Part shown: piece by piece, positions 28,011 to 37,053 of the stretch | Numbering within the stretch: position 1 is the stretch's first letter | Layout: every line of letters begins with the position of its first letter | From: DATMER01 sp963741305 | GTDB lineage: Bacteria; Acidobacteriota; Thermoanaerobaculia; Multivoradales; UBA5704 | Direction of reading: 5' to 3' | DNA length: 64,000 nt | Assembly: GCA_963741305.1 (NCBI GenBank) | Contig: CAVUHL010000003.1 | Location: forward strand, 682,001 to 746,000 | The notes under the pieces: generated by a model | Seen by the model: only the letters and a program-made list of their open reading frames with translations | The model's database searches: none | Told to the model about the DNA's origin: nothing | Made by a program: the position numbers and the translations under genes

Positions 28011-30386
28011 ATGGCCATCACCGACCCCCTGGTCCTCCCTCCGGACGTGATGCTGCTGCCCGTGGCGGAGCTGCCGGAGGACGTGCGGCGCCAGCTCACC
28101 TGGGAAGAGGGGGACTACGCGGTCACCCGGCCACGGTCGCGCACGCCGTCGCGCATCGTGGATGCCGGAGCCGCCGACTTGCTGGGCCAGTTCCGCGAGC
28201 CGGTCACGATCGTCGAGGCCGTGATCCGGTTCAGCCGCGAGCGCTCGCTCGATCCGGAGACCACGCTAGAGGAGGCGTATCCGCTGCTGGAGCGCCTGCT
28301 GGCCTCGGGCTTTCTGGTTTCCGAAGGATCGGACGACGCCGGGGCCATCCGTGAGTCGCTCCAGCCGGGAGAGGAGATCGCCGGCTTCGAGGTTCTGGAG
28401 TGCGTGCAGGGCCTGGAGGACACGGAGCTTTACCAGGTGAGATCCTCCGAAGGGACGGCTGCTCTCAAGATCGAGCGACCCCAGGCGGCCGGCCGTGCCG
28501 CCAACGACTTTGCCCGCGAGGCCGCGATCCTTGAGCATTTAGCCGGAGAAATGGCTCCACGCCTCCTCGCCCGCGGCGAGGTCCACGGCCGGCATTACCT
28601 CGCGATCGAGTGGTGCCCGGGAGTGGACGCCTACATCGCTGCCGCGGAGCTGCGGCGACGGCAGGACCGGGCCGGGCTGCTCGCCCTGGCCAGCTCGGTC
28701 CTCGACGCCTACGTGCGCCTGCATGACCGGGGAGTGGTGCATGGCGACGTCCATCCGCGCAACGTCCTGGTCTCCGGGGACGGCGAGGCCCGCCTGATCG
28801 ACTTCGGCATCGCCCGTTGGGAGGCGAGCCCCTCCAGCATCCCCCGGCCTTGGCGCGGCGGCGTGGCTTTCTACTTCGAGCCCGAGTACGCGGTGCCCGT
28901 CCGGGCCGGCCAGACCCCTCCCGAAGTCTCGACCGTGGCAGAGCAATACGGCGTCGCGGCGCTCCTCTACTACCTCCTGACGGGGGCCCACTACCGCGAC
29001 TTCTCCCTGGAAAAAGACAAGATGCTGCGCCAGATCGCGGAGGAGCCGCCGCTCCCCTTCGCGGAGCGCGGCGCATCGCCGTGGCCTGAGGTCGAGGCGA
29101 TCCTGGCGCGCGCCCTCTCCAAGAACCCGGAGGAGCGCTTCCCCTCCATGGCCGCGCTGGCTGAAGCCTTCGCCTGCGTGGAATCCCCTGCGCCGGCCCC
29201 GCCGCGCAAGGGAAGCTCCGAGTCCGCCGCCCTGGTCGCCCGCGTGCTCGACCGTCTGCGGCCGGATGGAGCGCTGTTCCGCGAGGGCTTCCCCGAGGCG
29301 CCGAAGCTTTCGATCAACTACGGCGCGGCGTGCGCGGCGTGCACCCTGTACCGCATCGCGATGGCGCGGGAAGATGCCGAGCTGCTCTCCCGGGCCGACC
29401 TGTGGGCAGTCAAAGCCGTGGCTGGAGGCACGCCGGACGAGGGCTTCTACAACGCGGGCAAGCAGCTCGACCGCGAGACCCTGGGGCTCGTCACCCCCTA
29501 CCATACGCCGAGCGGGCCGCGGGCCGTGCAGGCTCTGGTGGCCCACGCCCTGGGCGACCTCGGCGTCCAGAGCCGGGCCGTGGCCGGCTTCCTGGATGCC
29601 GTGGCCCAGCCCTGCCCCAACCCCGACCTGACCCTGGGCCGCTCCGGCGTGCTGCTCGCGGCTTCGATGCTGCTCGACACCCTGCGCGCCGGGCCCGCGG
29701 GAGATGAGGAGCTCGCCAAGCGCCTGCGGGAGCTGGGGGACGGCCTGGTGCGCGATCTCTGGAGCGAGATCGCCGAGCAGCCGCCGATCATCCGAGCGGA
29801 GGGAAGTTGGGCCAATCTCGGCATGGCTCACGGCTGGGCCGGCTATCTCTACGCCACGCTGCGCTGGTGCCGGTCCGCCGGCTCGCCTCGGCCTGCGGGG
29901 CTGGAAGAGCGCCTTGCGGAGCTGGCGGGCTGCGCCCGGAGCTGGGGGAGGGGCCTGCGCTGGCCCTGGCGAGACACCGGCACGAGCCCGGGCTCGCACA
30001 TGCCCGGCTGGTGCAACGGCAGCGCCGGCTTCGTCCCTCTCTGGACGCTGGCCTCAAAGGAGCTGAACGATCCTGCCTGGATGGCTTTCGCGGAAGGCGC
30101 GGCCTGGAACTCGTGGGAAGCCCCGGACCGCAACGCGAGCCTCTGCTGCGGCCTCGCCGGCCGTGCCTACGCGCTCCTCGACCTCTGGCGTCACACAGGG
30201 GAGGAGATCTGGCTGGAGCGGGCTCGGGACCTCGCCGAGGCCGCGGCTGTGGAGATCGTCCGTTTCTCGGAAGCGGCCGACAGCCTCTACAAGGGAGAGC
30301 CCGGCGTGGCCGTGCTCATTGCCGACCTCGCGCGGCCGGAGATGGCTGCGCAGCCCTTTTTCGGCGATGAAGGCTGGGGAGGCTAG
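28011..30386 (+). CDS. PqqD-like - kinase - LanC lanthipeptide synthetase-like protein
   Basis: 791 residues. Residues about 48-106 (RIVDAGAADLLGQF to LLASGFLVSEG) look like a PqqD-type RiPP recognition element. Residues about 125-385 are a kinase domain (Lys153, HGDVHPRN at 244-251, DFG 264-266). Residues about 410-791 are a LanC-type cyclase: MAHGWAG at 605-611, WCNGSAGF with Cys668, and LCCGLAGRAY with Cys712/Cys713. The third zinc ligand is therefore Cys rather than His, as in CCG-type LanC domains. Class IV synthetases fuse lyase, kinase and cyclase; here the lyase is a separate protein upstream. It would phosphorylate Ser/Thr and add Cys thiols to form thioether rings. ATG 28011 has GAGGAG 8 bases upstream. 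Confidence 0.82.
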   Translation: MAITDPLVLPPDVMLLPVAELPEDVRRQLTWEEGDYAVTRPRSRTPSRIVDAGAADLLGQFREPVTIVEAVIRFSRERSLDPETTLEEAYPLLERLLASGFLVSEGSDDAGAIRESLQPGEEIAGFEVLECVQGLEDTELYQVRSSEGTAALKIERPQAAGRAANDFAREAAILEHLAGEMAPRLLARGEVHGRHYLAIEWCPGVDAYIAAAELRRRQDRAGLLALASSVLDAYVRLHDRGVVHGDVHPRNVLVSGDGEARLIDFGIARWEASPSSIPRPWRGGVAFYFEPEYAVPVRAGQTPPEVSTVAEQYGVAALLYYLLTGAHYRDFSLEKDKMLRQIAEEPPLPFAERGASPWPEVEAILARALSKNPEERFPSMAALAEAFACVESPAPAPPRKGSSESAALVARVLDRLRPDGALFREGFPEAPKLSINYGAACAACTLYRIAMAREDAELLSRADLWAVKAVAGGTPDEGFYNAGKQLDRETLGLVTPYHTPSGPRAVQALVAHALGDLGVQSRAVAGFLDAVAQPCPNPDLTLGRSGVLLAASMLLDTLRAGPAGDEELAKRLRELGDGLVRDLWSEIAEQPPIIRAEGSWANLGMAHGWAGYLYATLRWCRSAGSPRPAGLEERLAELAGCARSWGRGLRWPWRDTGTSPGSHMPGWCNGSAGFVPLWTLASKELNDPAWMAFAEGAAWNSWEAPDRNASLCCGLAGRAYALLDLWRHTGEEIWLERARDLAEAAAVEIVRFSEAADSLYKGEPGVAVLIADLARPEMAAQPFFGDEGWGG

Positions 30387-31780
30387 CCCAGGAACCCCAG
30401 ATCCGGATTGTCAAAGCGCCCGATGTTGGGGAACACCAGCCCCAGATTCCCCGCAGACAACCCGAACCACTTCGCCAGCGTCGCGGAATACTCGTCCACC
30501 GAGATCGTGGGGATCCAGCGTCCCTCCCCCGAATCGTCGGGACCGTCCACGGCGAGCGTCGGCACCTGGCCGTAGAAGCGGCCTCCCGCGACCGCGCCTC
30601 CCATGACGAAGTGATGAGCGCCCCAGCCGTGATCCGAGCCCTCGCCGTTGCTGATGTAGGTGCGGCCGAAATCCGAGGCGGTGAAGGCCGTGACGTCGCT
30701 CGCCACACCCATCTCGACCGTCGAGCCGTAGAAGGCTGACAACGCGCCGTCGAGCTCGGCGAGGAGATCGGCGTGCGCTCCCACCTGCGCCGTGGCGCCC
30801 ACCTGGCTGTCGTGCAGGTCGTAACCCCCCGCGGCGCAGAAGAAGACCTGGCGCCGCAGGCCGAGCGCCTCGCGCACCGAGATCAGGCGCGCGATCATGC
30901 GCAGCTGCCTGCCGAGGTCCGTGTCCGGAAAGACGGTGGTGAGCGGCGGCGCTGAGTCCAGGGTGCCCGAGAGCACGCGGTCCTGGTCGAGAGCGCGCTG
31001 AAACACGTCGCGGTAACCTTTCTGGAAAAGGTTTCCATAGCTCCGCTCCATCAGCTTGCGGATGGCGATCGATGGTGGATGGTTCCACTCGTTGCCATCG
31101 TAATACCAGCCCAATCCGATGCTGCCGTCCGGCGACACCTGGTACTGGGTCACGTTGGTCCCGATCTGGAACGTGTTGTTGCCAGCGAGCGACATCGACA
31201 TCGCGACCTGAGCGTTCGTGTTGAGCGAATCCAGCAGGTCGGCGGTGCGCCCGCCCCAGCCGCTGCGGCCCGGCTGGTCGGGGATTGCCGTCTGCCAATG
31301 CATGGTCTGGTCGCTGTGCGAGAACAGCTGCGGCGGCAGAGCGGCCGTGCCCGCGACGTACTCGGCGCGTGTGACCGGCGCGACCAGGGGGCCGACGTTG
31401 GCGACCAGCGCGAGTTTCTGCTGCACGAACAGGCTCTGGAGGCCACTCAGGTTCGGGTGCAATCCCCACTGCCGTCCGTCGCCACCCGAGAGCGGCGTGA
31501 TCGATCGGAGCGAAGCCTGCGGCAACGCCAGGCCTGCCCGCGCCGCGGCGTAGCCCGCATAGCCGGTGCCGCGCGGTATGAGCACGTTGTTGCTGTCGTT
31601 GCCGCCGTAGAGGAACACGCAAATCAATGCCTTGAAGTCGCCGTCGAGCGGAGCGGCCGCGGCGATGCGCCGCATGTCGAAAGCCGTGGCGGCGAGCGAC
31701 GTCATGCCGACGGCGGCGCAAACGGAGCCGCGCAGGAACTGGCGGCGGGACAGGTCTCGGGGCTGCTCTCGATCGCTCAT
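30383..31780 (-). CDS. DUF1501 family protein with Tat signal
   Basis: 465 residues. The N-terminus carries a twin-arginine motif (SRRQFLRGS) and hydrophobic segment, so it is exported folded by Tat. ICVFLYGGNDSNN near residue 50 and SDFGRTYISNGEGSDHGWG near residue 375 are DUF1501 signatures (alkaline phosphatase/sulfatase-like superfamily). Its function is unknown. It follows the DUF1800 gene by 9 bases; the two families nearly always occur together. The start has AGGAG about 8 bases upstream. Its stop overlaps that of the LanC gene tail to tail through a CTAG palindrome at 30383-30386. Confidence 0.9.
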   Translation of the reverse strand: MSDREQPRDLSRRQFLRGSVCAAVGMTSLAATAFDMRRIAAAAPLDGDFKALICVFLYGGNDSNNVLIPRGTGYAGYAAARAGLALPQASLRSITPLSGGDGRQWGLHPNLSGLQSLFVQQKLALVANVGPLVAPVTRAEYVAGTAALPPQLFSHSDQTMHWQTAIPDQPGRSGWGGRTADLLDSLNTNAQVAMSMSLAGNNTFQIGTNVTQYQVSPDGSIGLGWYYDGNEWNHPPSIAIRKLMERSYGNLFQKGYRDVFQRALDQDRVLSGTLDSAPPLTTVFPDTDLGRQLRMIARLISVREALGLRRQVFFCAAGGYDLHDSQVGATAQVGAHADLLAELDGALSAFYGSTVEMGVASDVTAFTASDFGRTYISNGEGSDHGWGAHHFVMGGAVAGGRFYGQVPTLAVDGPDDSGEGRWIPTISVDEYSATLAKWFGLSAGNLGLVFPNIGRFDNPDLGFLG

Positions 31781-31789
31781 ATATGACTC

Positions 31790-34450
31790 CTATCGCTGCC
31801 CCATGAACTCGGGTGAGAGGCTCACCATCCAGAGCAGGGTGCTGACGCGCTCCTGCGGATTGTCTGGGAAGTCGGAATCAGCCAGGGCCTCGGCGAAGAT
31901 CGCGCGCGTCTCCGCCGACAGCTGGCCGGCGTAGAAGATCAGGTTCACCCGGTCGAGCAGCACCGAGTCGTTGGCGGCGCTCGTGAAATACGAGTAGTCC
32001 AGGGTGAGGTTGCCGTCGTCGGTATAGCCGTTGAAGACCACCGGGTGCAGGAAGTTCGACGAGCCGAAGACCGAGGTCTCGTTGATGATCTGCAGCTCCG
32101 GCGAAACCAGGCCGGCCCCGGCGATCGGGCCGGGCTGGGCGTAGGCCGGATCGAAGAAATTGAACACCGTGGGCGACTGGAACGGGCTCTGGTTCAACCC
32201 CCACTCGGCGCTCGACTGCCAGTAATAGCGGAAACGTCCGTCGGCCGGCGGCTGGGCCTTCAAGGCGCGCAGCATGGCCACGAAGCGCAGGACCGGCTCG
32301 CGCACCTTGCCGTAGCCGGGCTGGCTGAGCACGTCCGTGCTCCGCGCCTCCCAGTCGAGGAGGATCGACCGCACCACCGCCTTGAGGTCGCCGCGCACCC
32401 CCTGGGTGTTGGCGAACGCCTGCCCGCAGCGATAGACGTACGCCGGGCTCGGATTGCTCGTGACCAGGCGCTGGATGAGCTGCCGGCAGAAGAAAGGCCC
32501 GGTGTTGGGGTGCCAGTAGATGTTGTCCATCGCCCTTGCGATGTCCGTCAGGGGAGACTGGCCGGCCGGCAGGACCGCGCCGTCCAGGAGCAGCTTGGTG
32601 CCGGTCGAGTGGTGGTCGTTCCAGACCTCCATGGGATTGCGCCAGTCGTGCTCCGGCCAGTAGAAACGCCACTCCTCGGAGCGGTCCTGGTTGGCGTGCG
32701 TCCAGCCGGTGAAGACCTGGGCGAAGCCCTTGACCACGTTCTGGTCGTAAGTGTCGATGGGCAGGCCCCACTCGTTGAGCCGGAGGGTACCGTCCGGGTG
32801 GAGCTTGTAGAGCCCGACCGAGAAGAGCTGGAGGATCTCCCGCGCGTAGTTCTCGTTCGGGTTCTGCCCGGTCTCCGGATCCTCCTTGTCGTTGCTCAGC
32901 ATGTCCAGGTAGACGCCCATGGACGGCGAGAGCGTGACCGCTTCCAGGAGGTGGCGGAAGTTGCCGAAAGCCCTCTGATTGAGGAGGTCCATGTAGACGG
33001 CGACCGGCTCGGCCTCGAACAGGTCGCTATCCTCGGAGGAAACCACGAAGATCTCGCTCAGTGCGAACGCGACCCGCTGGCGGAGCTGGTCCGGCCCCTG
33101 GATGGCCTGCTTCCAGAACGACTCGCGCGCGATCCAGTTCGGGAAATCGTCATCGGGCAGAGCGTCCAGGTATGCCACGTGGGAGACCACGGGCTGCGCA
33201 AACTGCGCGTTGATCCAGGCCGCGTAGCCCTGGGACTGCACCGTCGCAATGGCCTCGGGCGTCGGCCCGAAGGTGGCCTGGGTCAGGAAGCGGGAGGCGG
33301 CAGAGGCGCTCGGCAGTCCGGGCGGCAGCGCCGGTGGGGGAGGCGGCGGGGTGAAGGTGACGCTGCCCGCGGCGACGCGGAGGAACCCCTTGATCTCGCC
33401 GTTCAGGTAATTCGGGGTGTGCAGGTTGAGGTAGCACTGCCCGGCGTGCAGGGCGTCCAGGATCTGCTGCCGCGACCAGGAGCCCGTCTGCACGATGTTC
33501 CACACCCGCGAGCCGTCCGCTCCGGGCGGAGTGGTGTCCAGGTCGAAAATGATCTGGCCGTCGGGAGCGTGGATGTGATGGGCGGTCAGGCCCCCGCTCA
33601 AGTTGGAATGTGTGTTGCGCAGGACCGCGGTCTGCTCGTCGCCGTCCAGCAGGAGAGTGGCCATGCCCGATCCCAGGCTCACGGCTCCGCTCTGCGGCGT
33701 CAGCGTGGCGATGAACAGGACATCCTGCCGGACGATGTCGTAGAAACCCAGGGAGACGGGGCTGTTGCCCAGGCCAGCCTTGTAGGCGATGGCCCGCAGG
33801 TTCGTATCGCTCGTCACAGTGACGGGTCCGGCGTAGAGAGTGCCGTGGGTCGGCGTCGGCGCCGAGCCGTCGGTCGTGTACCGGATCTGCGCGCCGGGGG
33901 TGCTCGTGATGATGTCGACCGTCCGGTCGCCGTGGTAGCTCCCCGGCGGCGGATTGAACGCAGGGCGCGCGGCGGTCGTGGCTACCAGGGTCGAATCCGC
34001 GAAGTAGCCGGTGACGTCGATGATGAGGCCGACCTCGCCGGCCGCGCGGGAGAACGCGGTCAGTCCGCCGCCCGCGCCCAGGGGCAGCACGGCGTTGTTC
34101 GCCCGGTTCCGTCCGGCGCGGAAGCTGATCGTCGTCGTCGGCGGCTGGGGCGAGCCGGAGGCGGTGAAGGCGATGTCGCCGTCGACCAGGGGGACGACGG
34201 TGACGTTGACGGCCACGGCCTCCGCCGCCGTCGAGACGCCGCAACGGCCGGCAGCCCCGAAGCCGCGGGACTCCTGGGCAGCCAGGTTCGGACCCCCGGC
34301 CGGCCCGGCCACGCCTCGGGTGTCGACGAGCCGGCAGGGAGTCACGGTATAGAAATCCGTGCCCGCCGCCTCCAGGGGAGCATTCGCCAGGAAGCCTCCC
34401 AGCCCCAGCAGCAACAGCCATCCGGCTGCACGACAGCCCGTCACGGTCAT
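31790..34450 (-). CDS. Secreted DUF1800 protein with CHRD and chitobiase-like domains
   Basis: 886 residues. A signal peptide (AAGWLLLLGLGGFLANAPLEA) is followed by a beta-rich domain that begins TVTPCRLVDTRG and ends GLIIDVTGYF. Then come a chitobiase-C-terminal-like domain (GAQIRYTTDGSAPTP), a CHRD domain (HHIHAPDGQIIFDL, LNLHTPNYLNGEIKGFL), a Pro-rich linker and the large DUF1800 domain (FLTQATFGPT to the C-terminus, with FTGWTHAN and NENYAREILQLFSVGLY). DUF1800/DUF1501 pairs are exported proteins of unknown role, possibly in surface polymer handling. ATG 34450 is chosen over an ATG at 34498 because GGAG lies just upstream and the signal peptide begins there. Confidence 0.88.
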   Translation of the reverse strand: MTVTGCRAAGWLLLLGLGGFLANAPLEAAGTDFYTVTPCRLVDTRGVAGPAGGPNLAAQESRGFGAAGRCGVSTAAEAVAVNVTVVPLVDGDIAFTASGSPQPPTTTISFRAGRNRANNAVLPLGAGGGLTAFSRAAGEVGLIIDVTGYFADSTLVATTAARPAFNPPPGSYHGDRTVDIITSTPGAQIRYTTDGSAPTPTHGTLYAGPVTVTSDTNLRAIAYKAGLGNSPVSLGFYDIVRQDVLFIATLTPQSGAVSLGSGMATLLLDGDEQTAVLRNTHSNLSGGLTAHHIHAPDGQIIFDLDTTPPGADGSRVWNIVQTGSWSRQQILDALHAGQCYLNLHTPNYLNGEIKGFLRVAAGSVTFTPPPPPPALPPGLPSASAASRFLTQATFGPTPEAIATVQSQGYAAWINAQFAQPVVSHVAYLDALPDDDFPNWIARESFWKQAIQGPDQLRQRVAFALSEIFVVSSEDSDLFEAEPVAVYMDLLNQRAFGNFRHLLEAVTLSPSMGVYLDMLSNDKEDPETGQNPNENYAREILQLFSVGLYKLHPDGTLRLNEWGLPIDTYDQNVVKGFAQVFTGWTHANQDRSEEWRFYWPEHDWRNPMEVWNDHHSTGTKLLLDGAVLPAGQSPLTDIARAMDNIYWHPNTGPFFCRQLIQRLVTSNPSPAYVYRCGQAFANTQGVRGDLKAVVRSILLDWEARSTDVLSQPGYGKVREPVLRFVAMLRALKAQPPADGRFRYYWQSSAEWGLNQSPFQSPTVFNFFDPAYAQPGPIAGAGLVSPELQIINETSVFGSSNFLHPVVFNGYTDDGNLTLDYSYFTSAANDSVLLDRVNLIFYAGQLSAETRAIFAEALADSDFPDNPQERVSTLLWMVSLSPEFMGQR

Positions 34451-34538
34451 CTCCGATCTCCTCGATCTGGGTATAGCTACTAGTCTACATCTTGCCACAT
34501 GTGCCGCGTAAAGTCTGTGACTCCCTTCGCGGACGGGG

Positions 34539-34554
34539 TGTGACCTGCGTCACA
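34539..34554. promoter_or_regulatory. Perfect CRP/FNR-type palindrome TGTGACCTGCGTCACA
   Basis: TGTGA-N6-TCACA is the textbook binding site of CRP-family regulators. It lies 89 bases upstream of the DUF1800 start on the minus strand and about 290 bases upstream of tdh. This places it well to control the DUF1800-DUF1501 operon. Chance occurrence is possible. Confidence 0.55.
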
Positions 34555-34572
34555 GGGGTGGGTCCTGAGCTG

Positions 34573-34797
34573 TCCGTGGCCCCCGACCCTCACCCCCGTC
34601 CCCTCTCCCGGCCGCCCACCCGGACCCCCGGGAGAGGGGGGCGCGCGAGATCCGTAGACATCGCCATACATGGCTCGTCCGGAGAAACCCGGTCCTGCTG
34701 TGGACAAGCGTGTACGGAGTAGAGGTTGGATCTAGAGGCCTCCCCTCTCCCGGGGGTCCGGGTGTGCGGCCGGGAGAGGGGCTGGGGGTGAGGGCGC
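34573..34797. repeat. Inverted pair of CCCTCTCCCGG repeats
   Basis: The left copy (about 34573-34641) and the right copy (about 34739-34797) are reverse complements over roughly 55 bases, each holding CCTCTCCCGG and CGGGAGAGGGG. About 95 bases without a gene lie between them. The unit resembles the hairpin inside kinase 1 at 16797-16858, so it is a dispersed genomic repeat. Confidence 0.75.
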
Positions 34798-34844
34798 CCC
34801 CCGATTGATCCCGCCCCCGGTCTCCAATAGAGTTCCAGCCCGGC

Positions 34845-35798
34845 ATGAAGACAAAAATCCTCGTCACCGGAGCCCTCGGCCAGATCGGCTCGGAGCTGGT
34901 CCCTGCCCTGCGCGCGCGTTATGGCGAGGATCAGGTCGTCGCTTCCGACATCCGCATGCCCCCGCGCGGCACGGATGGTCCCTTCGAGTTCGTCGACACC
35001 ACCAACCCGCGGCAGATCACCGACGTGGTGCGGCGCAACCAGATCGGCACGATCTACCACCTGGCCGCGCTGCTCTCCGCCACGGCCGAGAGCAAGCCGC
35101 AGGTCGCCTGGGAAGTGAACATCGGCAGCCTCTACGACATCCTGGAAGTGGCCCGCGAGAACCGCTGCGCCGTGTTCCATCCCAGCTCCATCGGCGCCTT
35201 CGGCCCCGACACGCCCAAGGACCGGACGCCGCAGGACACGGTCCAGCGCCCCACCACCATGTATGGCGTCACCAAGGTGGCTGGCGAGCTGCTCTGCGAC
35301 TACTACTCCCACCGCTTCGGCCTGGACACCCGCGGCGTGCGCTTCCCCGGCCTCATCTCCTACGGTGCGCCGCCAGGCGGCGGCACCACCGACTACGCGG
35401 TCGAGGTCTTCTACGAGGCCATCCGCCACCGCCATTACACCTGCTTCCTGGAGCCGGAGACGCGCCTCGACATGATGTACATGCCGGACGCCATCAAGGC
35501 CGCCATCGAAGTCATGGAGGCCGACCCGGCGAAGCTCGTTCACCGCAACGCCTTCAACGTGACTGCCATGAACTTCACCCCGGAAGAGCTGGCGGCCGAG
35601 ATCCGCAAGCACGTCCCGGACTTCACCCTCGACTACAACCCCGATCCCATCCGGCAGGCGATCGCCGACTCCTGGCCCGACTCCCTCGACGACAGCGCCG
35701 CCCGCCAGGAGTGGGGATGGTCCCCCGACTATGACCTGGGCGCCATGGTGGCCGACATGTTCGAGAACCTGGGCAAGAAGATCAAAAGGGCCGGCTGA
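34845..35798 (+). CDS. L-threonine 3-dehydrogenase, epimerase-type SDR
   Basis: 317 residues. An extended short-chain dehydrogenase with the NAD loop VTGALGQIGSELV near residue 7, FHPSSIGAFGPDTPKD near residue 106 and the catalytic YGVTKVAGE (Tyr-x3-Lys) near residue 143. This sequence style belongs to the GalE-like threonine dehydrogenases, which oxidise L-threonine to 2-amino-3-oxobutyrate. The next gene, 25 bases downstream, is glycine C-acetyltransferase, which uses that product; this supports the substrate. Together they convert threonine to glycine and acetyl-CoA. A perfect CRP-like site lies 290 bases upstream. Confidence 0.92.
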   Translation: MKTKILVTGALGQIGSELVPALRARYGEDQVVASDIRMPPRGTDGPFEFVDTTNPRQITDVVRRNQIGTIYHLAALLSATAESKPQVAWEVNIGSLYDILEVARENRCAVFHPSSIGAFGPDTPKDRTPQDTVQRPTTMYGVTKVAGELLCDYYSHRFGLDTRGVRFPGLISYGAPPGGGTTDYAVEVFYEAIRHRHYTCFLEPETRLDMMYMPDAIKAAIEVMEADPAKLVHRNAFNVTAMNFTPEELAAEIRKHVPDFTLDYNPDPIRQAIADSWPDSLDDSAARQEWGWSPDYDLGAMVADMFENLGKKIKRAG

Positions 35799-35823
35799 GC
35801 CCACTCCACGGAGACTCTCCGCA

Positions 35824-37053
35824 ATGCCGCAAGACCGATTTCATCAGGCTCTCGCCACCGAGCTGGACACCCTGCGCGAGCGCGGCACCCTCAAGGGGGC
35901 CGAGACCGTCATCACCAAAGTCATCCCCGCCGCGGACGGCAACGGACCGCGCTATCTCCTCGAAGGGGAAGGGGAGCGGCCTTTCCTCAAGATGAACTCC
36001 AACAACTACCTGGGCATGTCGCTGCGCCAGGAGGTCATCGAGGCGGAAGAGCGCACAACGGCGGAGTACGGCACCGGCCCTGGAGCCGTGCGTTTCATCA
36101 GCGGAACCTATCGGCAGCACCTGGAGCTGGAGGCGAAGCTCGCCGCCTTCCATGGCCGCGAGTCCGCGATGATCTTCAGCTCGGCCTATGCCACGACGCT
36201 CGGCGTGCTCGTCCCCCTGAGCAACGCCGACACGGTCCTGATCAGCGACGAGCTGAACCACAACTGCATCATCAACGCGATGCGTCTGGCCCGCCCCCAG
36301 GACAAGCAGATCTACCGCCACCTCGACTACGCGGACCTGGAATCGAAGCTCGCCGCCTCGGCCGGCAAGGCCCGCCGGGCTGTCGTGGTCACGGACGGCA
36401 TCTTCAGCATGCGCGGCGACCACGCCGAACTGCCGAAGATCCTGGATATCGCGGAGCGCTTCGACAAGGAGTATCCCGAGAACGTGGTGGTCGTGGTGGA
36501 CGACTCGCATGGAGTCGGCGCCTTCGGCAACACCGGCCGGGGCACGGAAGAGTTCACGGGCTCGCGGCCGGTGGACATCCTGATCGGCACGCTGGGCAAG
36601 GCCCTCGGCGTCAATGGCGGCTACGTGACCGGCAGCCGCATCCTCACCGAATACCTGAGAGAAACCGCGCCCCTCTACATCTACTCGAACCCGATCACCC
36701 AGGGAGAGGCCGCCGCAGCGGCAAAGGCGCTGGAGATCCTGGACAGCGAGCGCGGCCGCGAGCTCCTGACCCACCTGCGCGAGATGACCAAGCGCTTCAA
36801 GGACGGCATCGTGGCCTTGGGCTACGAGACCCTGCCCGGCGAGCACCCGGTCGTGCCGCTCATGGTGCGCGACACGCCCAGGACCAACGCTCTCGTCAAG
36901 CGCCTGCGGCAGAGCGGCATCCTCGCCACCGGCCTCAAGTTCCCCGTCGTACCCAAGGGGGACGAGGAGATCCGCTTCCAGATTTCCGCCGAGCACACGC
37001 CGCGGGACGTGGACGTGACGCTCGCGGCGCTGGAGTCGTTCCAGGGGCGCTGA
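35824..37053 (+). CDS. kbl: Glycine C-acetyltransferase (2-amino-3-ketobutyrate CoA ligase)
   Basis: 409 residues. A PLP enzyme of the alpha-oxoamine synthase family: NSNNYLGMS near residue 60, GTGPGAVRFISGTY near residue 82, VVDDSHGVGAFG near residue 223 and the PLP lysine in IGTLGKALGVNGGY near residue 258. It cleaves 2-amino-3-oxobutyrate with CoA to glycine and acetyl-CoA. ATG 35824 is used because upstream in-frame residues overlap the preceding gene. Context with threonine dehydrogenase separates it from BioF or serine palmitoyltransferase. The stop codon abuts a 21-bp repeat array. Confidence 0.94.
   Translation: MPQDRFHQALATELDTLRERGTLKGAETVITKVIPAADGNGPRYLLEGEGERPFLKMNSNNYLGMSLRQEVIEAEERTTAEYGTGPGAVRFISGTYRQHLELEAKLAAFHGRESAMIFSSAYATTLGVLVPLSNADTVLISDELNHNCIINAMRLARPQDKQIYRHLDYADLESKLAASAGKARRAVVVTDGIFSMRGDHAELPKILDIAERFDKEYPENVVVVVDDSHGVGAFGNTGRGTEEFTGSRPVDILIGTLGKALGVNGGYVTGSRILTEYLRETAPLYIYSNPITQGEAAAAAKALEILDSERGRELLTHLREMTKRFKDGIVALGYETLPGEHPVVPLMVRDTPRTNALVKRLRQSGILATGLKFPVVPKGDEEIRFQISAEHTPRDVDVTLAALESFQGR

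Noticed and set aside
32045..34483. 812-residue open frame on the plus strand
   Set aside because: Antisense to the DUF1800 gene; no signal peptide or motif.
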